Of a DNA stretch of 64,000 bases, positions 1 to 8,651 are shown piece by piece. Both the position numbers and the translations under genes were made by a program. The stretch spans positions 62,001 through 126,000 of the forward strand of contig JACKFE010000004.1 in assembly GCA_020632635.1 (NCBI GenBank), written 5' to 3'. The stretch's first letter is position 1. The number at the start of each line of letters is the position of its first letter. The stretch is from Nitrospiraceae bacterium. Lineage in GTDB: Bacteria; Nitrospirota; Nitrospiria; Nitrospirales; UBA8639. The notes below the pieces were generated by a model, which was not told where the DNA came from, did no database searches, and saw only the letters and a list, made by a program, of their open reading frames with translations.

Positions 1-113
1 CCCCCGAACCCAATCCCTTGCGTTAAAACGGATGGCTGTTAGACAGGCTGTTGAAACGCAAGCCTCCAGATCGTTTTGTATGTCAGGTCCGGTATAGAAA
101 CCGGGTTGGCCAA

Positions 114-743
114 CTATTGAATGAGGAATTCCATGGTACCGACGACATTGATGGCGTGGAGTTCTTGGCCTGGGGAACCATAGTAGATTTTGACCAGATA
201 TTTCCCCTTTTTCCAGCCCTCGGCGGGTCGTGAGATTAAAAAGTAGCCAAAACGCTGATTCATTTCCAGCTCGATGATATCTTTGCCCACTGGGGTATTG
301 GATACCGTTTGGCCATCCTGCACTTCATGCCAGGCTGCAGCGAATTGCCCGGGAGCATCCAGGGGTTGCCCTTCAAAGACAATATAAAACGCCTCCGTGT
401 CGGCTGAAAACTCAGAAATGCCAGGATCCACCGGTTTGACATAGGCGTCTTCAATGGTCATCCAGCCAGGACGGCCAATGGAATCCCAGGGAGTCTCATA
501 GCCGCGGGCCATGGTGATCCAGGAAAACACCCCCTGTGGTTTTTGCCAATTCACTTGGTCAAATGCCATATCTTTGGGAGCTTGTTGATTGCGCGGCGTC
601 GTAGAACTGCCAAAGGGATCGCCTGCCCACCCGACGCTTCCCTGAAGACCGATGAAAAGACCGATGGCCAAAGCCGCTGTCCGCCATGGCTTCATCGGCC
701 CATGCGGAAAAGCGATCTGATGAATGAAGGAAGAAACTGACAT
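114..743 (-). CDS. Exported hypothetical protein
   Basis: I do not recognise a family. The start at 743 is chosen because GGAGGTG lies just upstream of that ATG. The resulting 209-aa protein has a Lys/Arg-containing N-terminus, a hydrophobic stretch at about residues 22-39 and a likely signal peptidase site after WA (residue 40), so it is probably secreted to the periplasm. An internal Met at residue 17 would also give a conventional signal peptide but has no ribosome-binding site. The mature part is rich in aromatic residues and Gly/Pro and shows no cysteines or catalytic motif that I can name. It is the last gene of a minus-strand series, 135 nt after the HAD-type gene. Confidence is high that it is a gene; its function is unknown. 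Confidence 0.7.
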   Translation of the reverse strand: MSVSSFIHQIAFPHGPMKPWRTAALAIGLFIGLQGSVGWAGDPFGSSTTPRNQQAPKDMAFDQVNWQKPQGVFSWITMARGYETPWDSIGRPGWMTIEDAYVKPVDPGISEFSADTEAFYIVFEGQPLDAPGQFAAAWHEVQDGQTVSNTPVGKDIIELEMNQRFGYFLISRPAEGWKKGKYLVKIYYGSPGQELHAINVVGTMEFLIQ

Positions 744-878
744 GGAACACCTCCGGCTGACACCACCGAGTTTTCTGTATGGTTGTCTTTTCTTATACCT
801 TACTGGAGCGAAAAAGACTTGCGCAATGAATGGGATGGATCCGTGTGGGATGTGAGAATGCGCGACTCGTTCTGGCAT

Positions 879-1757
879 TCAAGGAGTTGGAGCCGGCACG
901 CGAGACCCTTCCACACTCTGACGTCGACGGTCGACGATGGTATCCGCCACCTCGGTAATGTGTTTTTCCAAGATGAGACGAAGATGGCTGCCAGGTCGAT
1001 AATCGGCAGGTGCCATGAAATGGACCCGGTCTGCGTGAAATGTCAATTGGTAACATTTTTCAAATGACCGTCGAGTCTGGTCTTCGGGATTATATACGGC
1101 TAACGCAAACCCTCCATTTTTTTTCATGACTGTGAAGCAGGGAACATCCGTCGGTCCATCGCCGACATAGATCATTTGCCGGAATGGTACCCGTCGACTT
1201 TCTTCGGGCATATGATCATTCACATCGGCTTTTAGGTCGGTGAGACCTTTATTCACCCGAAAAAGGAATTGAGTTTTTTGAGTATGACTGATGGTCCGTT
1301 TGGGAAAACTGATATGCCCATCTTCCTCGTCGAATTCGCAGCCGAAGATGGCTCGGACATGGCTTGCCACCACACTGCCATCCAGAATGGCTTTCAGCCC
1401 CGAACTGACGACGTAATGCTCCAAGCGAATGGGCACTTCCTCATACTGGGGTTTTTTCACAATCATGTTCAGTTCATCAAAGAACGTGGGTACACCCGGG
1501 AAAAACGATAATTGGCTTCCCATCGTTTTAAGGTCCTGGTTGGAAAGGCTCCGAATGCGAGGCTCTTCCAACATTCGTTTCATGTAGGCTAACTCCTGAT
1601 CGTAATCCCGTGCTTCGATCAGGGCAGTGCAACTTTTCCAAAAAGTCGGGGGATCAAGCTCGGCGTGCCGCAGGATCGTGTGATCCTGCATATAGTGTGG
1701 GCTCAGCGTATGGTCGAAATCATAAACAATGGCGATGATGTTTTGTGGCTGATGCAT
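879..1757 (-). CDS. HAD-superfamily hydrolase (phosphatase-like)
   Basis: This 292-aa protein has the HAD signature. DFDHT at residues 13-17 supplies the nucleophile Asp and the acid/base Asp, VVSSG near 116-120 is motif II, and VGDGPTDVP at 198-206 is the motif IV Asp cluster that binds Mg2+. HAD enzymes of this type hydrolyse phosphoesters in the cytoplasm; the substrate cannot be read from the sequence. The start at 1757 is chosen because it begins just before the HAD core and GGAAGGA lies 7 nt upstream. The reading frame stays open for a further 130 codons upstream but has no family similarity there and overlaps the pentapeptide gene. It lies 97 nt after that gene. Confidence 0.85.
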   Translation of the reverse strand: MHQPQNIIAIVYDFDHTLSPHYMQDHTILRHAELDPPTFWKSCTALIEARDYDQELAYMKRMLEEPRIRSLSNQDLKTMGSQLSFFPGVPTFFDELNMIVKKPQYEEVPIRLEHYVVSSGLKAILDGSVVASHVRAIFGCEFDEEDGHISFPKRTISHTQKTQFLFRVNKGLTDLKADVNDHMPEESRRVPFRQMIYVGDGPTDVPCFTVMKKNGGFALAVYNPEDQTRRSFEKCYQLTFHADRVHFMAPADYRPGSHLRLILEKHITEVADTIVDRRRQSVEGSRVPAPTP

Positions 1758-1854
1758 GGAGACATCCTTCCAAGACTCGGAGGGAAGTGTAAGTTGAACG
1801 GAAGGGACTGTCAACGAAGCGGGGTTGATAACCGTATCGGGAGAGGGGATGGGG

Positions 1855-2193
1855 TTACAGCCCGTATCGCATACGGGTTCCTTGTTGGTGGGAAAGCATG
1901 ATCTCCTGGGGACTGAGTTCCCTGGGAAAGAGGACACCGGAAATTTGGGCTCCATGGATGCTGGCCCCATCCAGGTTACAGTGAGAAAGATCCACTCCCC
2001 GGAGGTCGGCCTGGCGGAAATAGCTCCCGCTGAAATCGACTCCCGTAACCTCAAGGCCCCGTAGATCGACGCCCCGAAAATCGCAATTGGTGAAATCGGG
2101 CTTCTCTTTGGCCTGAAATCGGGCATTGAATTCCGTAATCTTGCCGTCACGCAGCAATTTATACATGGGATCGGTCGAGAGTTTGGGTTTCAT
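1855..2193 (-). CDS. Pentapeptide-repeat protein
   Basis: This 112-aa protein carries about ten tandem pentapeptides of the A(D/N)LXX type between residues ~35 and 90, for example FRGVDLRGLEV and FRQADLRGVDLSHCNLDG. They predict a short right-handed quadrilateral beta-helix. The start at 2193 follows a GGAGA ribosome-binding site at 7 nt; the frame extends further upstream without one. Pentapeptide proteins have very varied roles and nothing here gives a specific function. It precedes the HAD gene on the same strand and may share its transcript. Confidence 0.8.
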   Translation of the reverse strand: MKPKLSTDPMYKLLRDGKITEFNARFQAKEKPDFTNCDFRGVDLRGLEVTGVDFSGSYFRQADLRGVDLSHCNLDGASIHGAQISGVLFPRELSPQEIMLSHQQGTRMRYGL

Positions 2194-2377
2194 GCGGCTA
2201 TCTCCAGCAGGGTCTTTTGGCTTGGGCCTTGAGAGCTGCCTAAACACGATGGCGGTGTCCAAACTTTCCTATCGGGTTTTTATGGGACAGAATGAAGGGG
2301 CCGATAAAAAATGTTTGTGTTTTCGGCTCAACACGTAGTGTCGGGAGGACCAAACATGAAAACGTTGAAGCAAAGAA

Positions 2378-2812
2378 TTAGGTTGGGATTTCTTGGATGA
2401 AGGTGTGGAGTTCTCGAATTCTGGACAAGAGAAGGTCCAGGTGGGCTCCCCGAAGGGTGGTATCCTGTTTGAACTTCCAAAGTCGGTGAAAGACGGTCTT
2501 CAATTCCTGAGTGAGGGTCACGGCCTGTTCATAGGCGGTCGTGGCCCGCTGTTGGTCGGAGAAATCACAAAATGTTCTGTAAAAAGCATGAAATTGATCA
2601 TGCAAGGCCTCAATTCCCGGCGAGGCTCCATGTTCGTTTTTGGCTTGTTGGGCAGAGGTTTTCATCATTTCCAGGATGGTCAGGGCTGTGTGTTGGGAAT
2701 TCGAACCTTGAGCCTGCTGGTAAATGGCTTCGGCTTGAGGATGAAATAATCCCATGCAGCCTGGGAGGAGCATCAGGGCGAAACAGGCGATCATCAATAT
2801 GCCGATTTTCAT
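2378..2812 (-). CDS. Small putative lipoprotein
   Basis: This 144-aa protein starts at the ATG at 2812, with a strong AAGGAGG site 5-6 nt upstream. The N-terminus is a lipoprotein signal: Met-Lys, a hydrophobic run, then a LPGC lipobox that places the lipidated Cys near residue 19. The mature part is predicted helical and rich in Gln, Ala and Thr, with no motif I recognise. The gene begins 28 nt after the CbbQ/MoxR-type ATPase gene and is probably co-transcribed with it. Confidence 0.75.
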   Translation of the reverse strand: MKIGILMIACFALMLLPGCMGLFHPQAEAIYQQAQGSNSQHTALTILEMMKTSAQQAKNEHGASPGIEALHDQFHAFYRTFCDFSDQQRATTAYEQAVTLTQELKTVFHRLWKFKQDTTLRGAHLDLLLSRIRELHTFIQEIPT

Positions 2813-2840
2813 GGAACGCCTCCTTACCATGGTCCGGTTC

Positions 2841-3653
2841 TTAGAAGATTGCTTTGATAACTTCCTGGATGCTTCGTTGCATATCGGCATCGTCGGTGAT
2901 CGGTCTGGTTATTGCCGCATCGCAGGCTTGACTCGGCGGCACGCCCTGCTGGATTAACGTTCCGGCATAAATGAGCAATCGGGTACTGACTCCTTCGTCA
3001 AGACCATGGCTGCGAAGATTTCGAACTTTTTCCGCCAGTTTGACCAGGCGAGTGGCGATATCCCGTGACACCTTGGCTTCATGTTCCACGATCGTCGTTT
3101 CAAGGTCTTTGGGGGGATATCCGAATTCAATGGCCATGAATCGCTGTTTGGTGCTTTGTTTTAGTTCCTTGAGGACACTTTGATAGCCGGGGTTATAGGA
3201 AATGACCAATAAAAAGTCATCCACGGCTTGAACGAGTTGTCCTTTTTTTTCAATGGGCAGAAATCGTCGGTCATCGCTTAAGGGATGAATCAATACGGTG
3301 GTATCTTTTCTGGCTTCCACCACTTCGTCCAAATAGACAATGGCTCCATGCTTGACGCCCAATGTGAGAGGGCCATCCACCCAGATTGTTTCCTCGCCTT
3401 TTAATAAAAAGCGGCCTACTAAATCCGAAGCGGTCAGATCTTCGTGGCAGGCGACGGTGATCAGGGGACGGTTCAGTTGATAGGCCATATGTTGGACGAA
3501 CCGAGTCTTTCCGCACCCTGTGGGTCCCTTGAGCATCACGGGGATTTTTTGTGAGGCTGCGACCTTAAACAGTCCGACTTCTCCGGTCACCTCCTGATAG
3601 AAGGGCTCTTCCGAGACCCGAAATTGTTCAATGCCGAATTCCTGACCTTTCAT
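2841..3653 (-). CDS. CbbQ/NirQ/NorQ-type MoxR AAA+ ATPase
   Basis: This 270-aa AAA+ ATPase has a Walker A motif GPTGCGKT at residues 43-50, a Walker B YLDE ending at 110, a sensor-type Asn in ISYNPGYQ and the C-terminal CbbQ extension. CbbQ/NirQ/NorQ proteins are hexameric remodelling ATPases that act with a von Willebrand factor A partner (CbbO/NorD) to activate enzymes such as RubisCO or nitric oxide reductase. No VWA partner, RubisCO or NO reductase gene is present in this window, so the client is unknown. It lies directly upstream of a small lipoprotein gene. Family assignment is firm; the role is open. Confidence 0.88.
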   Translation of the reverse strand: MKGQEFGIEQFRVSEEPFYQEVTGEVGLFKVAASQKIPVMLKGPTGCGKTRFVQHMAYQLNRPLITVACHEDLTASDLVGRFLLKGEETIWVDGPLTLGVKHGAIVYLDEVVEARKDTTVLIHPLSDDRRFLPIEKKGQLVQAVDDFLLVISYNPGYQSVLKELKQSTKQRFMAIEFGYPPKDLETTIVEHEAKVSRDIATRLVKLAEKVRNLRSHGLDEGVSTRLLIYAGTLIQQGVPPSQACDAAITRPITDDADMQRSIQEVIKAIF

Positions 3654-3817
3654 CCTTCAGTCATCCTCTTGAGAAAAAAGTGAGTGTGGCGCATAGATTC
3701 GCTCAACCGTGAGCCGGGTTGCATTATACGTGGGAGAATTCCGGGAGAACAACTTTCCCCTTTCCTGCATGCAAAAAGGTGAAGGCCGGGTCTCACATTC
3801 TTTTTTAAATGAGAGGC

Positions 3818-4774
3818 TCATGTGGGTTGGGCAATGTAATTAGCCACCATTTGGCAGGGATGATAGGCACGCTTGGCTCGCGCCAGGCTGGGAAGCCCGG
3901 AGTCATCCATGGTGTTGATATACGAATAGTGTTGAAATTCCCGGCAAAACTCTCGAAAAAGATAATGCGAGAGACCATACACAGAACGGTCAGCCACTTC
4001 CAATAACACACAAAAGACTTCCCGAGAACGAGGATAGCCGAACGTGTAGCCTCTGATGCTACCGTCTACCCAAAGTACCCGTCCGGTCAGGCCTAATTCT
4101 CGGTATTCATTAAGTACCACGCGGTGGGCTTTCGCAGAGTCCCGTAACATTAAACGGGCAATTTCTTCATTGGGTGATTGGGGGGCAAAGGGAATTTCTT
4201 CCTTTTGGTGGACCCATCGCTGAAATAGCGCCAGACAATTATCCCGGTCCAATACGCGATAAGGCCCCAAACGGAACCGGTGCGACTTGAGGAAGCGATT
4301 ATAGGCGGCTCGCTGGCTTTTATATGGGTTGCCTTTGAGTGCGATCAAGTCCGACGTGTCATAAAGATAATCGGAATCTTTTTGGGTTAGGCGATAACCC
4401 CAAGTCTGTATTGCTTCTTTTAATTCAGCGGGAATGTTTTCGATCCGGGTGACCGGCCTTCCTTGATTGTGGGTGTCCATCCACTCCATGACATAGCGAA
4501 AGATCGGTTGAAGGGAGCTGACGGTAGAGGATCCGGTGCCGGAGCGTGGCCCCAAGGGCGGGAGAGGCATAAAAATGCCATCGGCGTATTGGGCAAAGAG
4601 GCAAATCCATCCGTCTACTTCGGTCCAGGAGTATGAAAACAAATCCTTCCAGATGTAATGCGCGGGGAAGGACCATGCGGCCAACGGAGTGTTTCCTCCA
4701 ATGAGTGTCGATCCAATGGCCTGATGAAAGCGGAATTGGTCTTTAATGGTCAGAGCCGTAAGGTGAAGCGACAT
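3818..4774 (-). CDS. DUF2156 (LPG-synthase C-terminal-like) protein
   Basis: This 318-aa protein resembles the soluble acyltransferase-like (double GNAT) domain found at the C-terminus of lysyl-phosphatidylglycerol synthase. The recognisable part includes an aromatic-rich N-terminal half, a segment near residue 160 with KGNPYKSQR, and a C-terminal half with GYTFGYPRSREVFCVLLE and YINTMDDSGLPSLARAK. Members without a membrane domain are assumed to transfer an aminoacyl or acyl group, but the substrate here is unknown. No clear ribosome-binding site precedes the ATG at 4774. It follows the YkgJ-type gene by 66 nt on the same strand and is probably in its operon. Confidence 0.75.
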   Translation of the reverse strand: MSLHLTALTIKDQFRFHQAIGSTLIGGNTPLAAWSFPAHYIWKDLFSYSWTEVDGWICLFAQYADGIFMPLPPLGPRSGTGSSTVSSLQPIFRYVMEWMDTHNQGRPVTRIENIPAELKEAIQTWGYRLTQKDSDYLYDTSDLIALKGNPYKSQRAAYNRFLKSHRFRLGPYRVLDRDNCLALFQRWVHQKEEIPFAPQSPNEEIARLMLRDSAKAHRVVLNEYRELGLTGRVLWVDGSIRGYTFGYPRSREVFCVLLEVADRSVYGLSHYLFREFCREFQHYSYINTMDDSGLPSLARAKRAYHPCQMVANYIAQPT

Positions 4775-4840
4775 GTGGTTATATATACGGGATTAGCGGG
4801 TTATGAGGGAAGAGACCATGAGAGGAAGCATGCCGGTGGA

Positions 4841-5431
4841 TTACAACGGATCCCGCAGGGCCGCTGTTAGGCGGGGCAACGGTTTAAGAATGACGATATC
4901 CGGTTGAAAGTCGGTGATCAGCCGAGGATGGGCGACAAGTGAAGCGATGGTGTCCTCTGATTCCAAGCGTAATTCCACCATATGAGCCTGTTCCAGCAAG
5001 GAGGCTGGGAGGGCGAGCGAGGCGGGGTCTATGTCTAGCCACATGGGAGGCATATCTTCCCCGCTTTGAGCAAGGAGGTATGGGCATTTGGGATCCCAGG
5101 CAAAGAGGACGGTGTCCCGTTCAACATTCCACATGAGGGCAAATGGGTAGAGCTGGCAATCGAATGGACGAACTTGATAAAGCCGGCATTGATGCGTTTC
5201 ATGATTAAAAGCAGGACACAAAAACCCTTCACCCGCCGGATGAGGTACTACAGCAATTTGGCACCCAGCTTGGTCTGAAAAGTGGATTGGGTCGATTCCA
5301 TAAAGGAGAGCCTGTCGAATTTCCTTTTCCGTGAAATAGGGGCGAAGGAAACTGTTCGCTTCCGGGAATCGGCAACAGACATCACAGCGTAGGCACTCCT
5401 CTGATGGAACGATCTGAGGTTTGATCATCAT
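4841..5431 (-). CDS. YkgJ-type cysteine-cluster protein
   Basis: This 196-aa protein shows the YkgJ (CxxCxxCC) zinc/iron-cluster pattern. CLRCDVCC at residues 13-20 is followed by a single Cys, then FLCPAF and finally CRLYQVRPFDCQLYPF. Proteins of this family probably bind a metal or an Fe-S cluster through these Cys residues; the biochemical role is not established. It is the first gene of a short minus-strand unit with the DUF2156 gene, divergent from the plus-strand operon that begins at 5649. The 217-bp gap between them must hold both promoters; I could not pick convincing -35/-10 boxes there. Confidence 0.8.
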   Translation of the reverse strand: MMIKPQIVPSEECLRCDVCCRFPEANSFLRPYFTEKEIRQALLYGIDPIHFSDQAGCQIAVVPHPAGEGFLCPAFNHETHQCRLYQVRPFDCQLYPFALMWNVERDTVLFAWDPKCPYLLAQSGEDMPPMWLDIDPASLALPASLLEQAHMVELRLESEDTIASLVAHPRLITDFQPDIVILKPLPRLTAALRDPL

Positions 5432-5648
5432 GGGAATTGGGGAGGGTGTTCCGGCTTCTAAAAGTGATTCCCAGCACTCGTTCAGAGAGAATCACCCATT
5501 TTACCTTGTCTGGTTTCAAGAAGGCATGTTACCATCTGATCATTCTAACAAATGCCCCATTTGAATATCCGATTGCTCATCCATATTTCTCGTCAATGGG
5601 TTCTCCTGGTCCCCTCACAACGTAGGATCCGTGGTGAAGGAGGGTAGG

Positions 5649-7127
5649 GTGTCTGGTTCTCCTTCTTCTGTTCCCTGTTCCCCCGCATTTCCCAGGTTGG
5701 CTCCTGGGTTTTCTGTATCAGAGTCGAACCGATCTTCACGAGTGGGAAAGACCTCCGCCTCCTATTCAAGCCTGAAGGAAGGTCTGATTCGTGATGGTCT
5801 CTGGGCTTCCGAAACCAGGGATGCCTGGCGTTTGTCCTGCAAGCCTTTTTTCTTATCCCCCGATCAGGCCGCATTTCTCCAGGAATTAGGGGGGTATTTG
5901 CTGTCTTTTTATCAGGCCTTGAATAAGCTGTATGTGGATAGTGTGAAAGGCCGGGAACCGCAATGGGTTCATGAATACTTGGATTTGGGTAAGCCGCCTG
6001 AATTGCTGGCCTTTGCACGGATGAATCGTTTTAAGGATCATATTCCGGGAATTATTCGACCCGATCTGATTTTGACCGACACGGGTATTGCGTTGACGGA
6101 ACTGGATTCGGTGCCAGGCGGCTTGGGGCTCACCGGCAGTCTGAGCCGCGCGTATACACAAGAAGGGTTTGACATTTGGCCTTCTGCTGATGGGATGGTG
6201 AAACAGTTCGCCAGAATGGTGCATTCGGTCCTTCAAGCGCAGCCCCCATCGCTGGCCATTGTCGTGTCAGATGAAGCGGAATCCTACCGGGCTGAAATGC
6301 AATGGATGGCGGAGCAACTCCGCAGGGAAGGCTTGAAGGCCTGGTGTGTCCATCCCAAAGATATTCGATTTTCGGAGGACGGATTATTCATCGGACAAGA
6401 TCAGCACGAATCCCCTATTTCTTTGGTGTATCGGTTTTACGAATTATTTGATCTCAAAAATATTCCCAAGGCTGAATTGGTGATGTATAGCGCGAAAAAG
6501 GGAAAGGTCCTCATGACGCCTCCATATAAGCCCTGGATGGAGGAAAAGTTAGCACTAGCCTTGTTTCATCATCCGTTGTTGGAGGCTTATTGGGAGCGAG
6601 CCCTAACACCTGCTGTGCAGGACTGTTTGCGAGCGGTTATCCCCAAAACCTGGGTGTTGGATCCCCGACCTTTGCCCCCCTCCGCGGTCCTGCCGGGGCT
6701 GCTCCATAACAATCGGGCCGTGTCGGATTGGTCGTGGCTGGAAAAAGCCAGTCAAAAAGAGCGTCAGTATGTGGTCAAGGTTTCCGGGTTTTCGGAACAG
6801 GCTTGGGGCTCCCGGGGCGTTGCCATTGGCCATGATTTATCTCAACAACACTGGCAGGAGACCTTGCGTCGTGCGTTGGAAGGCTTTCAAACTTCTCCTT
6901 CCATCCTCCAAGTGTTTCACAAAGGGCAGGTGGTTGTGGTTGAATATTATGACCCGTCGACGGAGGAGGTCAGGAGCATGGAAGGTCGAGTTCGCTTGTC
7001 TCCTTATTATGGGGTGGCAGATGGCAAGGCCGAATTGGCGGGGGTGCTGGCTACTATTTGTCCCAAGGATAAGAAAATTATTCATGGGATGAAAGATGCT
7101 GTGATGGTGCCCTGTGCGGTAGGCTAA
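5649..7127 (+). CDS. ATP-grasp-like protein (possibly circularly permuted)
   Basis: This 492-aa protein is tentatively ATP-grasp-like. The segment around residues 135-165 (PDLILTDTG followed by LTELDSVPGGLGLTG) resembles the substrate/Mg loop of circularly permuted ATP-grasp enzymes. A later stretch, YVVKVSGFSEQAWGSRGVAIG near residue 375, looks like a lysine-containing nucleotide-binding strand. Such enzymes join a carboxylate to an amine using ATP. I chose the GTG at 5649 because AAGGAGG lies 5 nt upstream; two in-frame GTG codons at 5631 and 5634 have no such site. It begins the operon with the glutaredoxin, KamA-type and Dcd genes. The substrate is unknown and the family call needs a profile search. 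Confidence 0.6.
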   Translation: MSGSPSSVPCSPAFPRLAPGFSVSESNRSSRVGKTSASYSSLKEGLIRDGLWASETRDAWRLSCKPFFLSPDQAAFLQELGGYLLSFYQALNKLYVDSVKGREPQWVHEYLDLGKPPELLAFARMNRFKDHIPGIIRPDLILTDTGIALTELDSVPGGLGLTGSLSRAYTQEGFDIWPSADGMVKQFARMVHSVLQAQPPSLAIVVSDEAESYRAEMQWMAEQLRREGLKAWCVHPKDIRFSEDGLFIGQDQHESPISLVYRFYELFDLKNIPKAELVMYSAKKGKVLMTPPYKPWMEEKLALALFHHPLLEAYWERALTPAVQDCLRAVIPKTWVLDPRPLPPSAVLPGLLHNNRAVSDWSWLEKASQKERQYVVKVSGFSEQAWGSRGVAIGHDLSQQHWQETLRRALEGFQTSPSILQVFHKGQVVVVEYYDPSTEEVRSMEGRVRLSPYYGVADGKAELAGVLATICPKDKKIIHGMKDAVMVPCAVG

Positions 7128-7215
7128 GCGATCGACGGAGAATGAAGTACCTGAGAACTGTAATAGCTGGACGAGCGGGAAGACGTAAGTAAAGGCCTCA
7201 AATCCTGGTAGGATC

Positions 7216-7521
7216 ATGAAACTGTATCATGTCGAATGGTGTCCGGATTGCGAAGTGGTCCGGCAGAAATTAGCTGAGCATGGGTTTTCGTATGAGCACG
7301 AAATCGTGCCTGATATGCGACCCATGCGCCAACAGGTACATGCGGTGTCCGGCCAGTACTATGTTCCAGTCCTGGTTGATGGTGAAACAGTATTAACTGA
7401 GACCTATGAAATCGTAGCGTATCTGGATATGAAGTCTGTCAATGGGCAACGCAAATCAACAATCGATCGGCAGCAAGAACCCACCCCACCCCTCAGTTCC
7501 TCTGACGAAAGGAAGGACTAG
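7216..7521 (+). CDS. Glutaredoxin / GST-N-terminal-like thioredoxin-fold protein
   Basis: This 101-aa protein has a glutaredoxin fold signature. An N-terminal beta strand leads into WCPDC (redox pair C9 and C12), a cis-Pro appears in YVPVLVDG, and the TYEIVAYLD helix follows. The last 25 residues are polar and likely disordered. Glutaredoxins exchange disulfides with glutathione or a protein target in the cytoplasm. It is separated by 2 nt from the KamA-type gene and lies 88 nt after the ATP-grasp-like gene, so it probably serves this pathway. GGTAGGA precedes the ATG. Confidence 0.8.
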   Translation: MKLYHVEWCPDCEVVRQKLAEHGFSYEHEIVPDMRPMRQQVHAVSGQYYVPVLVDGETVLTETYEIVAYLDMKSVNGQRKSTIDRQQEPTPPLSSSDERKD

Positions 7522-7523
7522 CC

Positions 7524-8651
7524 ATGGAGGATTGGAAAAAGGTTTTAGCCGACAGTATTACGAAACCCAAGGATCTGGCAAAATATCTGGGAGTGGATCC
7601 CAAGGAAGTGGAAGATGTGGTGGGTCCCTATCCCATGCGGATTACCCCCACTGTCCTGGCGACGATCAAAGAGAAAGGGGATGCCATCTGGAAGCAGGTG
7701 GTGCCGGAAGCGATCGAATTGGATGACATCGATGCTCCGGATGATCCATTGGAGGAGGATACGGATAGCCCCGTGCCTCACTTGGTGCATCGGTATCCGG
7801 ATCGCGCCTTGTTGATGGTCACCAACCAATGCCCCATTTATTGCCGGTTTTGTACGAGGAAGCGGTTAGTCGGCAAGCCGGGTTTCCTTAAGAAAGGGGA
7901 ATTGGATCAAGCGGTCGCTTACCTCCGGGAGCATACAGAAGTACGGGATGTGATTTTGTCAGGTGGCGATCCCTTACTCTTACCGGATCATCTCATTGAC
8001 CGCATATTAAAAGCCCTCCGGTCAATTCCGCATCTGGAACTCATTCGATTTGGAAGCCGAGTGCCGGGAACGTTGCCACAACGCATCACGCCCGAACTCT
8101 GTGAAATCGTCAAACGCTACCATCCCATTTATATGAATCTGCATTTTAACCATCCTGATGAGTTGACCCCGGAAGTCAAAGAAGCCTGCGGCCGGTTAGC
8201 CGATGCGGGTGTACCGCTAGGCGCGCAGACCGTCCTGCTGAAGGGTGTCAATGACGATCCGGACATCATGAAGCGCCTCATGCATCAATTATTATTAGCT
8301 CGAGTCAAACCCTACTATTTATACCAGGCTGACCTCACCAAGGGGACCAATCATTTCAGGACCACGGTGGAAACAGGGCTGAGAATTATTCAATCCCTGC
8401 AAGGGCATACCAGCGGCATGGCCGTGCCACATTTTGTGATCGATGCGCCCGGCGGAGGCGGAAAAATTCCCTTATTGCCGAGCGACTACCTGTTGAATTT
8501 GGATGAAGAAGGCGCCGTCCTGAAAAACTACGAGAATAAAACCTATCACTATCCCCAGCCTGCCTCTCCCGGAAGCCGGGAATTGCCCATGGTTGGGGCT
8601 CCCCTGTCTGGTGGGGGATGCAACACCGGAGCCATGGACGAGTATTCATGA
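7524..8651 (+). CDS. kamA: KamA-family radical SAM aminomutase (lysine 2,3-aminomutase-like)
   Basis: This 375-aa protein has the KamA radical SAM cluster CPIYCRFC (C103, C107, C110) followed by TRKRLVG. SGGDP near 146-150 is the SAM-binding GGE-like motif, and DAPGGGGK places the PLP lysine at K314. Asp270 (in YLYQADL) and Asp307 (in DAPGGGGK) correspond to the two Asp residues that hold the side-chain amine of lysine in the clostridial enzyme. This supports lysine over glutamate as substrate, giving beta-lysine. An EpmB-like role on EF-P is less likely because no epmA or efp is nearby. It is 2 nt after the glutaredoxin gene and overlaps the dcd-like gene by ATGA. Confidence 0.88.
   Translation: MEDWKKVLADSITKPKDLAKYLGVDPKEVEDVVGPYPMRITPTVLATIKEKGDAIWKQVVPEAIELDDIDAPDDPLEEDTDSPVPHLVHRYPDRALLMVTNQCPIYCRFCTRKRLVGKPGFLKKGELDQAVAYLREHTEVRDVILSGGDPLLLPDHLIDRILKALRSIPHLELIRFGSRVPGTLPQRITPELCEIVKRYHPIYMNLHFNHPDELTPEVKEACGRLADAGVPLGAQTVLLKGVNDDPDIMKRLMHQLLLARVKPYYLYQADLTKGTNHFRTTVETGLRIIQSLQGHTSGMAVPHFVIDAPGGGGKIPLLPSDYLLNLDEEGAVLKNYENKTYHYPQPASPGSRELPMVGAPLSGGGCNTGAMDEYS

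Noticed and set aside
281..288. Integrative element signs near the tRNA genes
   Set aside because: No integrase, transposase or direct repeat of a tRNA 3' end was seen beside any of the three tRNA genes.
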